Below, in pieces: positions 36,363-44,534 of a stretch of DNA of 49,902 nt. A program made the translations under genes and the position numbers. The stretch is from Singulisphaera sp. (GTDB taxonomy: Bacteria; Planctomycetota; Planctomycetia; Isosphaerales; Isosphaeraceae). The DNA is taken from the NCBI GenBank assembly GCA_027451445.1, contig DAIDJG010000569.1, forward strand, positions 1 to 49,902, given 5' to 3'. The notes under the pieces are model-generated. The model saw only the letters and a program-made list of their open reading frames with translations. It was not told the DNA's origin and did no database searches. Every line of letters starts with the position of its first letter. Within the stretch, counting starts at the first letter, position 1.

Positions 36363-37760
36363 ATGCTTCAGCGTCGGCTGAGACTTCTTCAAGCTGTTAG
36401 CTTGAACATGTCGACAATGGTCGGGATGGGCCCGTTCATCACGATCCCCTTGTTTCTGGCCACCATGGGTGGTCCCCAGGCGATGATCGGCTGGGTCCTG
36501 GGCGCGATCGTGGCGCTCTCCGACGGTCTCGTATGGAGCGAGCTCGCCGCAGCGTTCCCCGGGTCCGGCGGAACGTACCATTTCTTCGACGCAATCTACG
36601 GCGAGTCGCGATTCGGACGAGGCGTGAAGTTCCTCTTCGTGTGGCAGTTTCTTTTCAGCGCCCCGCTCGAAGTCGCATCAGGCGCGATCGGACTGACGCA
36701 ATACGCCGGTTTTCTCTGGCCTGGTTTGGAACGAACGGCGTGGCACATCACCGCCGCGGTTCCCCTGGTTGGGCTACTCGATTGGCACGTCGCCTGGGGG
36801 AAAGTTTTGGCGATGGGTGTGATGCTCGCCATCACGGTTCTCGCTTACCGACGGATCGAAGTTGCAGGGCGGCTCATGGTCGTTCTTTGGGTCGGAGTGC
36901 TCGTCACCGTGATATGGGTCATCGTCGCCGGGTTCGCTCATTTTGACGCGGGCTTGGCGTTCGATTTTCCGCCAGGCGCTTGGACGGTCGACCGTCGATT
37001 TGTCATGGGTCTCGGCGCAGCCGTTGCGATCGCGATGTACGACTACGTCGGCTATTACCAGGTCTGCTATCTTGGCGACGAGGTGGTTGATCCCGCGCGG
37101 ACGATCCCGCGTTCGATCGTAATCTCCGTCTTTGTTGTGGCAATCGCCTACCTCGCGATGAATGTCAGTATCGTCGGAGTGCTCCCGTGGCGTGAGGTCA
37201 TCGAATCAAAGCACGTGGCCACCGACGTGATGTTGCGCTTGCATGGGGAATCCACCGCGCATGTGGTCACGCTCTTGATCATCTGGACCGGTTTGGCATC
37301 GACCTTCGGCGCACTTCTCGGATATAGCCGCGTCCCCTACGCCGCAGCGTGCGCGGGCCATTTTTTTCGAGGCCTCGCCAAGACCCATCCTACGGGGGAG
37401 TTTCCGCACCGCTCGCTGCTGCTCATCAGCGGGCTTTCCACCCTTGCGTGCCTGGCCGATCTGGAAACCGTGATCGCCGCTCTCCTGACGTCACGGATCT
37501 TGGTTCAATTCGTTGGCCAAATCCTCACTGTATTCTATCTGAGAGGGCGCACCGACCTTCGCGGAAGGCTGCCCTTCCGCATGATCCTTTTTCCGCTCCC
37601 CGCGCTGCTTGCGCTCGTAGGCTGGCTCTTCGTGTTCGTGACGTCTCAGCAACGGACCGTGCTCTATGGACTCGGCTCCCTAGTTCTTGGATTGGCCGCG
37701 TTCGGATTGTGGGATCGCCCGCAGCGCACGCTGTCAGAGTTCGACGCCCCCACGCCATAA
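36363..37760 (+). CDS. APC-superfamily amino acid permease
   Basis: A 465-residue protein from ATG 36363 (MLQRRLRLLQAVSLNMSTM). An in-frame GTG at 36321 would fall inside the inverted repeat, so the ATG is preferred. About 12 membrane segments are visible. The helix-1 region reads NMSTMVGMGPFITIPLF, and the next contains ALSDGLVWSELAAAFPGSGGTYHF, which is the APC signature (E-L-x-x-x-x-P-x-S-G-G-x-Y). A later YYQVCYLGDEVVDPARTIPRSI matches the conserved cytoplasmic loop. Family members are amino-acid/proton symporters or antiporters in the inner membrane. The substrate is not evident. It stands alone, convergent with the LptFG genes. Confidence 0.9.
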   Translation: MLQRRLRLLQAVSLNMSTMVGMGPFITIPLFLATMGGPQAMIGWVLGAIVALSDGLVWSELAAAFPGSGGTYHFFDAIYGESRFGRGVKFLFVWQFLFSAPLEVASGAIGLTQYAGFLWPGLERTAWHITAAVPLVGLLDWHVAWGKVLAMGVMLAITVLAYRRIEVAGRLMVVLWVGVLVTVIWVIVAGFAHFDAGLAFDFPPGAWTVDRRFVMGLGAAVAIAMYDYVGYYQVCYLGDEVVDPARTIPRSIVISVFVVAIAYLAMNVSIVGVLPWREVIESKHVATDVMLRLHGESTAHVVTLLIIWTGLASTFGALLGYSRVPYAAACAGHFFRGLAKTHPTGEFPHRSLLLISGLSTLACLADLETVIAALLTSRILVQFVGQILTVFYLRGRTDLRGRLPFRMILFPLPALLALVGWLFVFVTSQQRTVLYGLGSLVLGLAAFGLWDRPQRTLSEFDAPTP

Positions 37761-37880
37761 CGCGAAAGGCCGTCAAGGGCGCTGACCGCGCGTTGGGTGC
37801 ACCGTTCGATCCTCAAGCCGCCGACGATAAGATCGAGCTCGCAGAATTGGGACCTGAAGCCTGAAATCGCCGTCACCAGC

Positions 37881-39041
37881 TTACGTCCGAATCCCCCACC
37901 AGCGAATCCTTGCGTACGTCCCGAACCCGATCAGCGGTGCCCACGCGGCAAGCTCGGGCGGGATAACGGAATTGCCGCCGAGATACTGCGAGACAAAGAT
38001 CAAGGCATAGAAGATGGCAGAGGTCCCCAGGGAGAGCCCAAGATTGATGAACATGTTACGGCCGTATCCGCCGAGGACCAGCGGGAGGCTCATGAACATC
38101 AGCGTCAAGCTCAGAGCGGGGCGCAGGATGCGGCTGTGGAGGAAAACTGCCATCTCGATGCGATTGGACTCGTTCGACGGTAGCGTGAGGCCTCGGATCA
38201 GATCGACAGTGGGCGCGAACTGATACCACTCCGATCGGCGGGTCACGGACTGAAAATCGAGGTCTGTGCGCAGGAAGTAGCAGTCACCGCCCGCACTGAC
38301 GGGCTTGTCAAATGGGAGAGGGATTCCTTTCGGGTCGGCAACGCGTTCGATAATAGCGGACTCTTCTGTTTTCTCCTTCTCATCGAGCGGAGGATTCAAG
38401 CTTGCGTTTCGAGCGATCCAGCCTCCTCGGAGCGGCGACCTCAAGGCGGACTGAGGGATGTACCGCGCTTTTTCCGCCGTCAGTTCGCGAATCTCGCCCG
38501 AGACGCGAACGGGGAGCGTCGCACTGAAACCCATGACCGATTTTGTTCCGCGGTCTGCGTCTCGTCCGCGGACGTAAATGCTGTTGGAATCATAGGCACC
38601 CTTGACGTCGACCTTATCTTTACCGTCGTCGGCATGGTCCCGCTGCAGTTCCTCCGCAAAGCGGGGCATGATCACTTCCTGGTTGTAAACCGCCAGCAGA
38701 CTGACGATGACCGCCGAGATGAGAACTGGGCGAATCACTCGCTGGGTGCTGATGCCGGCGGCGAGCATGGCGAGGAGTTCGTTGTTCTTCTGCATCCACG
38801 TGACTGTAAAAATCGCGGCCATCATGCTGATGACGCCGCAGAGCCGGTCGTAATACTGGCTCATGTGGACCAGATAATAGCGACCGATGACCCAGACCAG
38901 CTCAGCGCCTTGCGCGCGCTTGAGGAATTCGTCGAAATTGGAGAAAGCGTCGATGACGACATTCAGGCCCACGAGCGCCGTGAAGCAGATCACGTAGGCT
39001 TTGAAAAACGCCCAGTATCGTTCGCGGTCGAGAATACGCAC
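37881..39041 (-). CDS. LptF/LptG family permease 2
   Basis: A 386-residue protein with the YjgP/YjgQ layout: three helices near the N-terminus (RERYWAFFKAYVICFTALVGLNVVID and others), a large periplasmic beta-rich segment (~130-270), then three helices (RPALSLTLMFMSLPLVLGGYG, AIFYALIFVSQYLGG, AAWAPLIGFGTYARI). LptF/LptG pairs extract lipopolysaccharide-type lipids from the inner membrane with the ATPase LptB. The ILDRERYWAFFKAY start matches the family opening (LDRYI...F). It lies 66 bp after permease 1. No lptA, lptB or lptC gene is in the window. I cannot say which of the two is LptF and which LptG. Confidence 0.88.
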   Translation of the reverse strand: MRILDRERYWAFFKAYVICFTALVGLNVVIDAFSNFDEFLKRAQGAELVWVIGRYYLVHMSQYYDRLCGVISMMAAIFTVTWMQKNNELLAMLAAGISTQRVIRPVLISAVIVSLLAVYNQEVIMPRFAEELQRDHADDGKDKVDVKGAYDSNSIYVRGRDADRGTKSVMGFSATLPVRVSGEIRELTAEKARYIPQSALRSPLRGGWIARNASLNPPLDEKEKTEESAIIERVADPKGIPLPFDKPVSAGGDCYFLRTDLDFQSVTRRSEWYQFAPTVDLIRGLTLPSNESNRIEMAVFLHSRILRPALSLTLMFMSLPLVLGGYGRNMFINLGLSLGTSAIFYALIFVSQYLGGNSVIPPELAAWAPLIGFGTYARIRWWGIRT

Positions 39042-39107
39042 GTAAGCACTCCCACGTCCTGCCCAGGGACACCGCGTCAGGTGGACTCAACCCACCGTTC
39101 CGGCGGA

Positions 39108-40322
39108 TTAGTGTTTGATGACCGGTGGAAGCACGATTCCTGTCAGCACGGCCATGACAAAGTTGCCCGACCACAGCGTCAGGATCGGATGATAGGCGCC
39201 TTCCTTGCCAAGGTTGATGCCGAGCAAGAGGAGCGGATAGTAGATGCCGATGATCGGCAAAAAGCAGGTGATGAACGCGCTCAAGAAGTCGCGACGTGCG
39301 AACCGAATTCCAACCGGAGCGCCGAGCAAGACGAAGAAAAAGCTGCCGAAAGCCAGGGAGTTACGAAACTGCTTCTCCGTCTCGTAGCCATCGTACCTGC
39401 GCTGCCACTCCCCGTAGTCAATGTAAGCCGTCTGAAATTCTTTCCAGTTGATGCCGGTGACTCGCCCCGAGCCAAATCCGAATGCGACGCTGATGGCCTG
39501 CCTTTTTCGCTCCTGGTCGATTAGGACCTTCACCTTCTTCTGCTCGGCGACGAGTTCCGTGTTGGTCCATTCTTGCGTCTTCTTCTCGAGGAGCATTCCG
39601 TCCCCTCCCGGAGGCAGAGGCATGTCTAACGTATTGTTGTTGATCAAGACGATGTTTTGATTCTTGCCGTTATTCGAGATCTCGGCATCCACGAAATAAA
39701 CATGCGCGACGCTATGCTCGTAGTCAAACCGGATCGTCGCCTTCTTGGCCTGGATGATGGTGTCGAACCGATCCATGTTGTCGAGGCTTTCACGATGTTT
39801 GAAGGTGGGATCGATCATCGTCTTGCCTTCGACCGTCCGGGCGAAAATCAAGAACGGCCAGCGCGGGTTCTTGAGCTCGTGGTCCTTGCGGAGAAATTTG
39901 TAAAACATCTCCTCCGAGTTCTTGAAGATGACGAGCTTGGCCTCGTGAGCGGCGCGCGGGATCCAGATGGCACTCAGGTAGACGAGCACGCCACTCATCA
40001 CGGCGCCCAGGATCCAGGTGGGAATCAGGACAATGGTGGCACTCTTACCGGCCGTCTTGATGGCGACGATCTCATTGTCCGACGCGAGCCGGCCGTAGAC
40101 CACGGTCACTGCGAACAGGAGCGAAACCGGGATTGTGAACGGAAGCGTGCTCGGGACGACGAACGGCACGAACCGTATGATGTCGCCTGGCGTGAGGCCG
40201 AATTTGAGCGCCTCAGCCATGACCATGAAGAGGACGAAGATCCCCGTCATGGCGACGAGCGCGAGGATGAAAGAACGCAGCACCTCGCCGATCACGTAGC
40301 GCTGAATGATAGTCAAGAACAC
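39108..40322 (-). CDS. LptF/LptG family permease 1
   Basis: About 404 residues from GTG 40322 (GTG-TTC-TTG), preceded by a good GGAGGG site. An ATG at 40421 overlaps the previous gene and lacks such a site. The opening TIIQRYVIGEVLRSFILALVAMTGIFVLF is the typical LptF/G first helix. FTIPVSLLFAVTVVYGRLASDNEIVAIKTAG is the conserved cytoplasmic block (the permease's contact with LptB), followed by a long periplasmic domain and three C-terminal helices ending near VLTGIVLPPVIKH. With permease 2 this forms the expected heterodimer for lipid export. The periplasmic domain is somewhat larger than usual. Confidence 0.9.
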   Translation of the reverse strand: MFLTIIQRYVIGEVLRSFILALVAMTGIFVLFMVMAEALKFGLTPGDIIRFVPFVVPSTLPFTIPVSLLFAVTVVYGRLASDNEIVAIKTAGKSATIVLIPTWILGAVMSGVLVYLSAIWIPRAAHEAKLVIFKNSEEMFYKFLRKDHELKNPRWPFLIFARTVEGKTMIDPTFKHRESLDNMDRFDTIIQAKKATIRFDYEHSVAHVYFVDAEISNNGKNQNIVLINNNTLDMPLPPGGDGMLLEKKTQEWTNTELVAEQKKVKVLIDQERKRQAISVAFGFGSGRVTGINWKEFQTAYIDYGEWQRRYDGYETEKQFRNSLAFGSFFFVLLGAPVGIRFARRDFLSAFITCFLPIIGIYYPLLLLGINLGKEGAYHPILTLWSGNFVMAVLTGIVLPPVIKH

Positions 40323-40399
40323 CGGCGCCCTCCGCTTCCTTGCACCAAGGCCCACCGGACCCGTCGTTTCGTGGCCGAATCGTTCGGTCACTTGTCCTT

Positions 40400-41686
40400 T
40401 TACGCGACCGTCTCGAGACATCCTGCATACGCCGCCGCGAGGCGCCGCGCGCCTTCGACGAGCTCAGACTCGCTGGGGACTCCAAAGCACAACCGTGCGT
40501 GGTTCCGAGGGACCGGGCCGGGCGACTCGGCGAAGGCGAGCGCACCTGGCACGTAGATCACCCCTTCTTCGAGGCAGCGTGCGAAAAAGGGCCCGTCCGG
40601 CCCGGTGTCGAGCCCTTCGGGGACCGTGAACCAGAGGAACAATCCCCCCTTGGGTCGCGTCCAGGTCACCGCGCCATCGAATCCCGCAAAGTGCTCATCA
40701 AGGGCCGCGAGCATCACGTCGCGCTTCCGTCGATATAACCCGATCAGTTCCGCAAGGTGGCGCTCATACGTTCCATCGGCCAAGACCCGATCGAGCACCT
40801 GCTGGGCGAAATGCCCTGAGCCGAAGTCATGGTTTCCTTTGAGCCTCAACACGGTCTCCAGGAGCGCGGGGGGCAAGACGCCGTAACCGGTTTTGAAACC
40901 GGGGCTGAACGTCTTGCTGAACGTACGCGCCAGGATCACGGTTTCGCCCTCGGGATCGTGTCGCCAAACGCTCGGTGCTTCGGCGTCCGAATAAGTGAGG
41001 CCCCGGTAAGCCGCGTCTTCGAGGATGAGGATCTTCTGCTCGCCGGACCAGCGTGCGATCAACTCCACCAAGGGTTTTCGGCGCTCTTCGGCCAGGCTGA
41101 TTCCGGTTGGATTCGAGTGCTCGGTGATCGTGTAAAGAAGCTTGACACGATGGAGCATTCCCTGGGCTTTAAGTTCCTGTAGGGTGGCTTCCAGAGCATC
41201 GAGCTTTAGCCCTCCCTCGTCCGTTTCGACCCCAATCGCTCGGGCCCCGCGAGTTTCCAGCACGCCCAGAAAAACGAAGTAAGTCGGCGATTCCACCAGA
41301 ACGATATCGCCCGGATCGAGCAACGCTTCGGCGATCAGATACAACAACTGCTGCGAGCCTGTCGTCACAACCGTGCGCGCAACGGACTCGCGAAAAGTCC
41401 CCGCCGGCACGTGCTCGTTCCGCTCAAGTTGCTCGATCAGATGAGTGCGAAGCTGCAAGTCGCCGATCGTGGTCCCATACTGCAACGCCCGGCGCCCTTC
41501 TACGGACTCCGACAAGACCCCCTCGATGGCCCTTCTCGCGGCCTCAACCGGGAGCGAACCTTGGTCAACAAACCCGGCAGCCAGCGAAACGAGGCCGGGG
41601 TTAGCCAAAGCCATCTGCATCATGGTGCTGATCGCGGGGGGTGAAGTCCGGGAGGAGGCTGAGCTCAGAGAGATCGGGCGTGTCAT
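40400..41686 (-). CDS. PLP-dependent aminotransferase (2-aminoadipate/MocR-type group)
   Basis: A 428-residue protein from ATG 41686 (MTRPISLSSA). Fold-type I features: SLAAGFVDQGSLP, LQYGTTIGDLQLR, TTGSQQLLYLIAEALLDPGDIV, ESPTYFVFL, YTITEHSNPTGISL, ILEDAAYRGLTY, and ARTFSKTFSPGFKTGYG with PLP Lys258. This matches the 2-aminoadipate/aromatic/alanine group of aminotransferases that lacks the GntR domain of MocR regulators. Its position inside the lipid-like array (between the phosphatase and LptFG genes) suggests it could make an amino-acid or amine part of an envelope lipid. That is inference; it could also be a housekeeping gene caught in the array. Confidence 0.9.
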   Translation of the reverse strand: MTRPISLSSASSRTSPPAISTMMQMALANPGLVSLAAGFVDQGSLPVEAARRAIEGVLSESVEGRRALQYGTTIGDLQLRTHLIEQLERNEHVPAGTFRESVARTVVTTGSQQLLYLIAEALLDPGDIVLVESPTYFVFLGVLETRGARAIGVETDEGGLKLDALEATLQELKAQGMLHRVKLLYTITEHSNPTGISLAEERRKPLVELIARWSGEQKILILEDAAYRGLTYSDAEAPSVWRHDPEGETVILARTFSKTFSPGFKTGYGVLPPALLETVLRLKGNHDFGSGHFAQQVLDRVLADGTYERHLAELIGLYRRKRDVMLAALDEHFAGFDGAVTWTRPKGGLFLWFTVPEGLDTGPDGPFFARCLEEGVIYVPGALAFAESPGPVPRNHARLCFGVPSESELVEGARRLAAAYAGCLETVA

Positions 41687-41802
41687 CGTGGGGAAAGCCG
41701 ATTCAGGAAGGGGCCGATCGCCGAGGGCCTGTTTGTACTCTAGCGATCGACCGTTTGATGTCAAGCTCGATACAAGAGCCGCAGGCCCCGTGCCCAGACA
41801 CC

Positions 41803-43176
41803 TCAGCGGCGCTCAGGGTTCGACTTGCCGGACGCGGCTTCGACGACTTCGTCCGGATCGCGCGCCCCGTGAGCGCTCTGCCGCAACAAGGTGGCTGTCG
41901 GATCGTTTCGATAACGTTCGGGAGCGCGCGGGGGCAGAACCCGGTTGTACAGTAGCGTGACGGTCGCTTTTGGCCGGTACCCGCGATGGCGCTCGATATC
42001 GCGCATGATGTCAAACAACGGGTCGCCCTTAACCACAAACCGATAAATCCCCCACCACGCGGGGGTTCGATCCATGCAGCCGTGGCAATGGACCAGAATC
42101 GGCCAGGCATTGGGGTCTTGAGCGATTCGGAGCGTCTCATCAAGGAAAGCGTTGGACTTGGTGGGGTCAGATGAGTTCAGAACGTAGCGAATCCCGTGCT
42201 GTTTTGCGAACCGCAACTCCTCCGGCAGCCTCGGACTCCGGAACCGGGTGTCCTCCGGAAAGAGGTTGATGATCGTCTTGATGTGATGCCGGCGCTCGAC
42301 GACGTCCAATCCTTCCCGGGTCGGCATTGCACTGATAAAAATCCGCCCTGGTACGATCGCGCGAAAGCGATCGATCGGCCGATGGTACCAGGTCACCCAG
42401 ATCCCAACGATTGTCAGCGCGAACCAGATTCCCACTCCGCTCAGAGTGTACATTCCGCCTCGTAACCAGCGGCGATCGCCCTCCACGGGCGGAAGCAAGC
42501 GCACCAGGGCGAGATCGAACGCGATCAGCGCCCAGACGAACGCCCAGCGCGGCCAATAGCCTACCGGCTCCACATGAGGGGGATCCCATTGCCGCATGAT
42601 CACCAACACGAGTGCCACGATCAGCAATGGCGCGACGCGATGTTCTCGTGCCGTCCTCCAGAACTGGGCCCAGCGGCCGCGCTCGCGAATTAAGATTCCT
42701 GCGACAAGGCACGCGCCGACGATGGCCGTGGTGGCCAATCCTAATCGCTGCGCCACGGGAGCGCTGCGATCACCGATTGTCCTCCAGCCAAGCCCGTACC
42801 AGCCGTCGAACGTCGGACCCGGGGTCGCTGCGTGCCAGTAGCCAGCGAGGGATAGGACCAAACCAACCGCCCAGAGGCCGCGGTTCGTGCGCGTGCGCAC
42901 CAGCCCAACAACAGAAAAGACGATGGCGAGGGCGGAGACATATATCGCCACCCGATCGATCGTGTCTCCGGCCTCAGCCAATCGATACGCGGGGGGAGGC
43001 AGAGGGCTAAAATTTGGTCGTTCCACCTGAGGGAATTCGCGATCGAGATCGTCGGGAAAATCCACGACGTGCCAGACTGCAGGGACGACAGCCAGCGCAA
43101 GGACCAACCACGGCCAAAGTTGCAACACCCGTTGACGTTTGGTTGGAAGTTCCGGGCCAGCGTTCTCGGCACTCAT
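41803..43176 (-). CDS. Membrane-anchored Cx5R (dual-specificity/PTP-like) phosphatase
   Basis: A 457-residue protein. The N-terminal ~265 residues hold about seven membrane helices (WPWLVLALAVVPAVW, VSALAIVFSVVGL, LLIVALVLVIM, FALTIVGIWVTW and others). The C-terminal ~165 residues are a cysteine-phosphatase domain: GRIFISAMPTREGLDVVERRHHIKTIINL, a probable general-acid region at SSDPT (Asp337), and the P-loop VHCHGCMDRTPAW with Cys364 and Arg370 (Cx5R). The Asp-Arg-Thr following the loop resembles that of phosphoinositide-type phosphatases. Membrane anchoring plus lipid-gene neighbours suggest a lipid-phosphate substrate, as in PTPMT1-like enzymes (inference). Confidence 0.85.
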   Translation of the reverse strand: MSAENAGPELPTKRQRVLQLWPWLVLALAVVPAVWHVVDFPDDLDREFPQVERPNFSPLPPPAYRLAEAGDTIDRVAIYVSALAIVFSVVGLVRTRTNRGLWAVGLVLSLAGYWHAATPGPTFDGWYGLGWRTIGDRSAPVAQRLGLATTAIVGACLVAGILIRERGRWAQFWRTAREHRVAPLLIVALVLVIMRQWDPPHVEPVGYWPRWAFVWALIAFDLALVRLLPPVEGDRRWLRGGMYTLSGVGIWFALTIVGIWVTWYHRPIDRFRAIVPGRIFISAMPTREGLDVVERRHHIKTIINLFPEDTRFRSPRLPEELRFAKQHGIRYVLNSSDPTKSNAFLDETLRIAQDPNAWPILVHCHGCMDRTPAWWGIYRFVVKGDPLFDIMRDIERHRGYRPKATVTLLYNRVLPPRAPERYRNDPTATLLRQSAHGARDPDEVVEAASGKSNPERR

Positions 43177-43272
43177 CGGACAACACTCCGGAGACTCGGA
43201 AAATTGCTGCCAAGCAGGAGACGTTCCGAGGCAATGCGCCGCGGTCGATGATCGAGTGACGTTTCGCGGGGC

Positions 43273-44217
43273 TCATGCAGCCTTCGTCTCGCCTTCGGTG
43301 GGAAGGTCTTCCGCTGGCCAGAAGAAGTATTCATTGCTGTTCGTCGGATGCTGTCGCACTTGAGCCTCGAGCAGGTTGATGTAGGACTGGACCCAGTGTG
43401 CGGCCTGCGCCGTTTTCACGGCATCGCCCGGAACGTGGAATCGGGGATGGTATTCGATGTGAAATCGTCCGTCGTTCTGCATTTGACAGAATACGGGGAC
43501 CACCGGTGCGCCGGTCAACGCCGCCAAATTGACCCAGGTCGCCGAGAAGTGAAACGTGTGCCCGAGAAACGTCGCGGGCTGCGAATGCTGTCCAGCCCAG
43601 CGCACGTCTCCCGCGATATAGATCAGCATTCCCGATTGCAGGACGCGCGACGCGCGAAGGATCGACCCGGCGGCGGCTGCGGTATCGCCCTGCCGCGAGA
43701 TGAACAGTTTGTCCTGGCCGAGGGGGCCTTCACTCTCGAACTGCCGGGCCATGTATTTGGATACATGACGCGGCCGCTCCATGTAGAACCGCAGAGGGTA
43801 TTTCTCGCGGAAGAGCCAGTGGGCCGGCAGTAAGTGGGCGCCGAAGTGGCACGCGAGGATGATCGCGCCTTTCCCGAGCGCGAGTGCCTCATCGAGGTGT
43901 CGACGGTCGTCAACGAGAAACATCCGGCCGGCGCGGTCATCGGAGACGCCATCCAGAAGAAGATCGCGCGTGCGCCAGCGAACCTGGTTTCCCGCGAGCT
44001 CCAGGCTCGTCGAAGAAATATCCCAGCCACAGCCAAGCGTCGTACGAGCGCGTTCGACGGCAGTCTGGAAAGCCAGCCGGAGCTCGCTGTGCAGGTTGTA
44101 CTCCGTTCGGCCAATCCCCGCGACCATCCGCGAGGCCAACGGCAACGGCAAGCGCCGAAGGGCCGGCAAGATGATTCGCAGCAAGCCCTTGCGTATGTTC
44201 AGCGCACGCCGTTGCAT
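43273..44217 (-). CDS. Lysophospholipid/lipid A-type acyltransferase (LpxL/HtrB-like)
   Basis: A 314-residue protein from ATG 44217. It matches the LPLAT/LABLAT family: an amphipathic start with ILPALRRLPLPLASRMVAG, GKGAIILACHFGAHLLPAHW, the block LIYIAGDVRWAG, FLGHTFHFSATWVNLAALTGAPVVPVFC, and IEYHPRF near the end. These enzymes transfer acyl groups from acyl-ACP to lipid A or other membrane lipids at the inner membrane. The catalytic HX4(E/D) motif reads His124 followed by FGAHL, so the expected acidic residue is not at its usual place. A nearby ACP and ketoacyl synthase suggest this enzyme uses the chain they make. Confidence 0.87.
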   Translation of the reverse strand: MQRRALNIRKGLLRIILPALRRLPLPLASRMVAGIGRTEYNLHSELRLAFQTAVERARTTLGCGWDISSTSLELAGNQVRWRTRDLLLDGVSDDRAGRMFLVDDRRHLDEALALGKGAIILACHFGAHLLPAHWLFREKYPLRFYMERPRHVSKYMARQFESEGPLGQDKLFISRQGDTAAAAGSILRASRVLQSGMLIYIAGDVRWAGQHSQPATFLGHTFHFSATWVNLAALTGAPVVPVFCQMQNDGRFHIEYHPRFHVPGDAVKTAQAAHWVQSYINLLEAQVRQHPTNSNEYFFWPAEDLPTEGETKAA

Positions 44218-44276
44218 TGTGGGACTCCCTTCCCGAAACTCGATCGTCGCGCTCCGGCGACACGATGACGTTTGCC

Positions 44277-44534
44277 TTAGGCCGCCGCGGCTCCGCGCTG
44301 CTGGGCAACATAACGCGCGAGGTCGGAGACCGTGCTCAAGGTTGGCACAGCGTCGTCGTCGATGACAATATCAAAATGGTCCTGAATCTGAAGCAGCACT
44401 CCCACCAGGTCGAGGGAGTCGATGTTCAAGTCGTCGATCAGTCGAGAATTGTCGGTGATCGCGACGTTTGAGGGAATCTTGGCTGCCGAGCGTACCGCGT
44501 CGGCGACCTCGGCTACAAGTGACGGACTGCTCAT
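44277..44534 (-). CDS. Acyl carrier protein
   Basis: An 85-residue protein from ATG 44534, whose first bases overlap the stop of the upstream ketoacyl synthase (ATGA). An earlier ATG at 44543 is less likely because GGAG is then too close. The phosphopantetheine site is Ser40 in IDSLDLVGVLL. The helix pattern (SLVAEVADAVRSAAKI, HFDIVIDDDAVPTLSTVSDLARYV) is typical. It is not next to fabD/fabG genes, so it is probably a pathway-specific carrier rather than the housekeeping ACP. Coupling by overlap to the ketoacyl synthase implies fixed stoichiometry. Confidence 0.93.
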   Translation of the reverse strand: MSSPSLVAEVADAVRSAAKIPSNVAITDNSRLIDDLNIDSLDLVGVLLQIQDHFDIVIDDDAVPTLSTVSDLARYVAQQRGAAAA

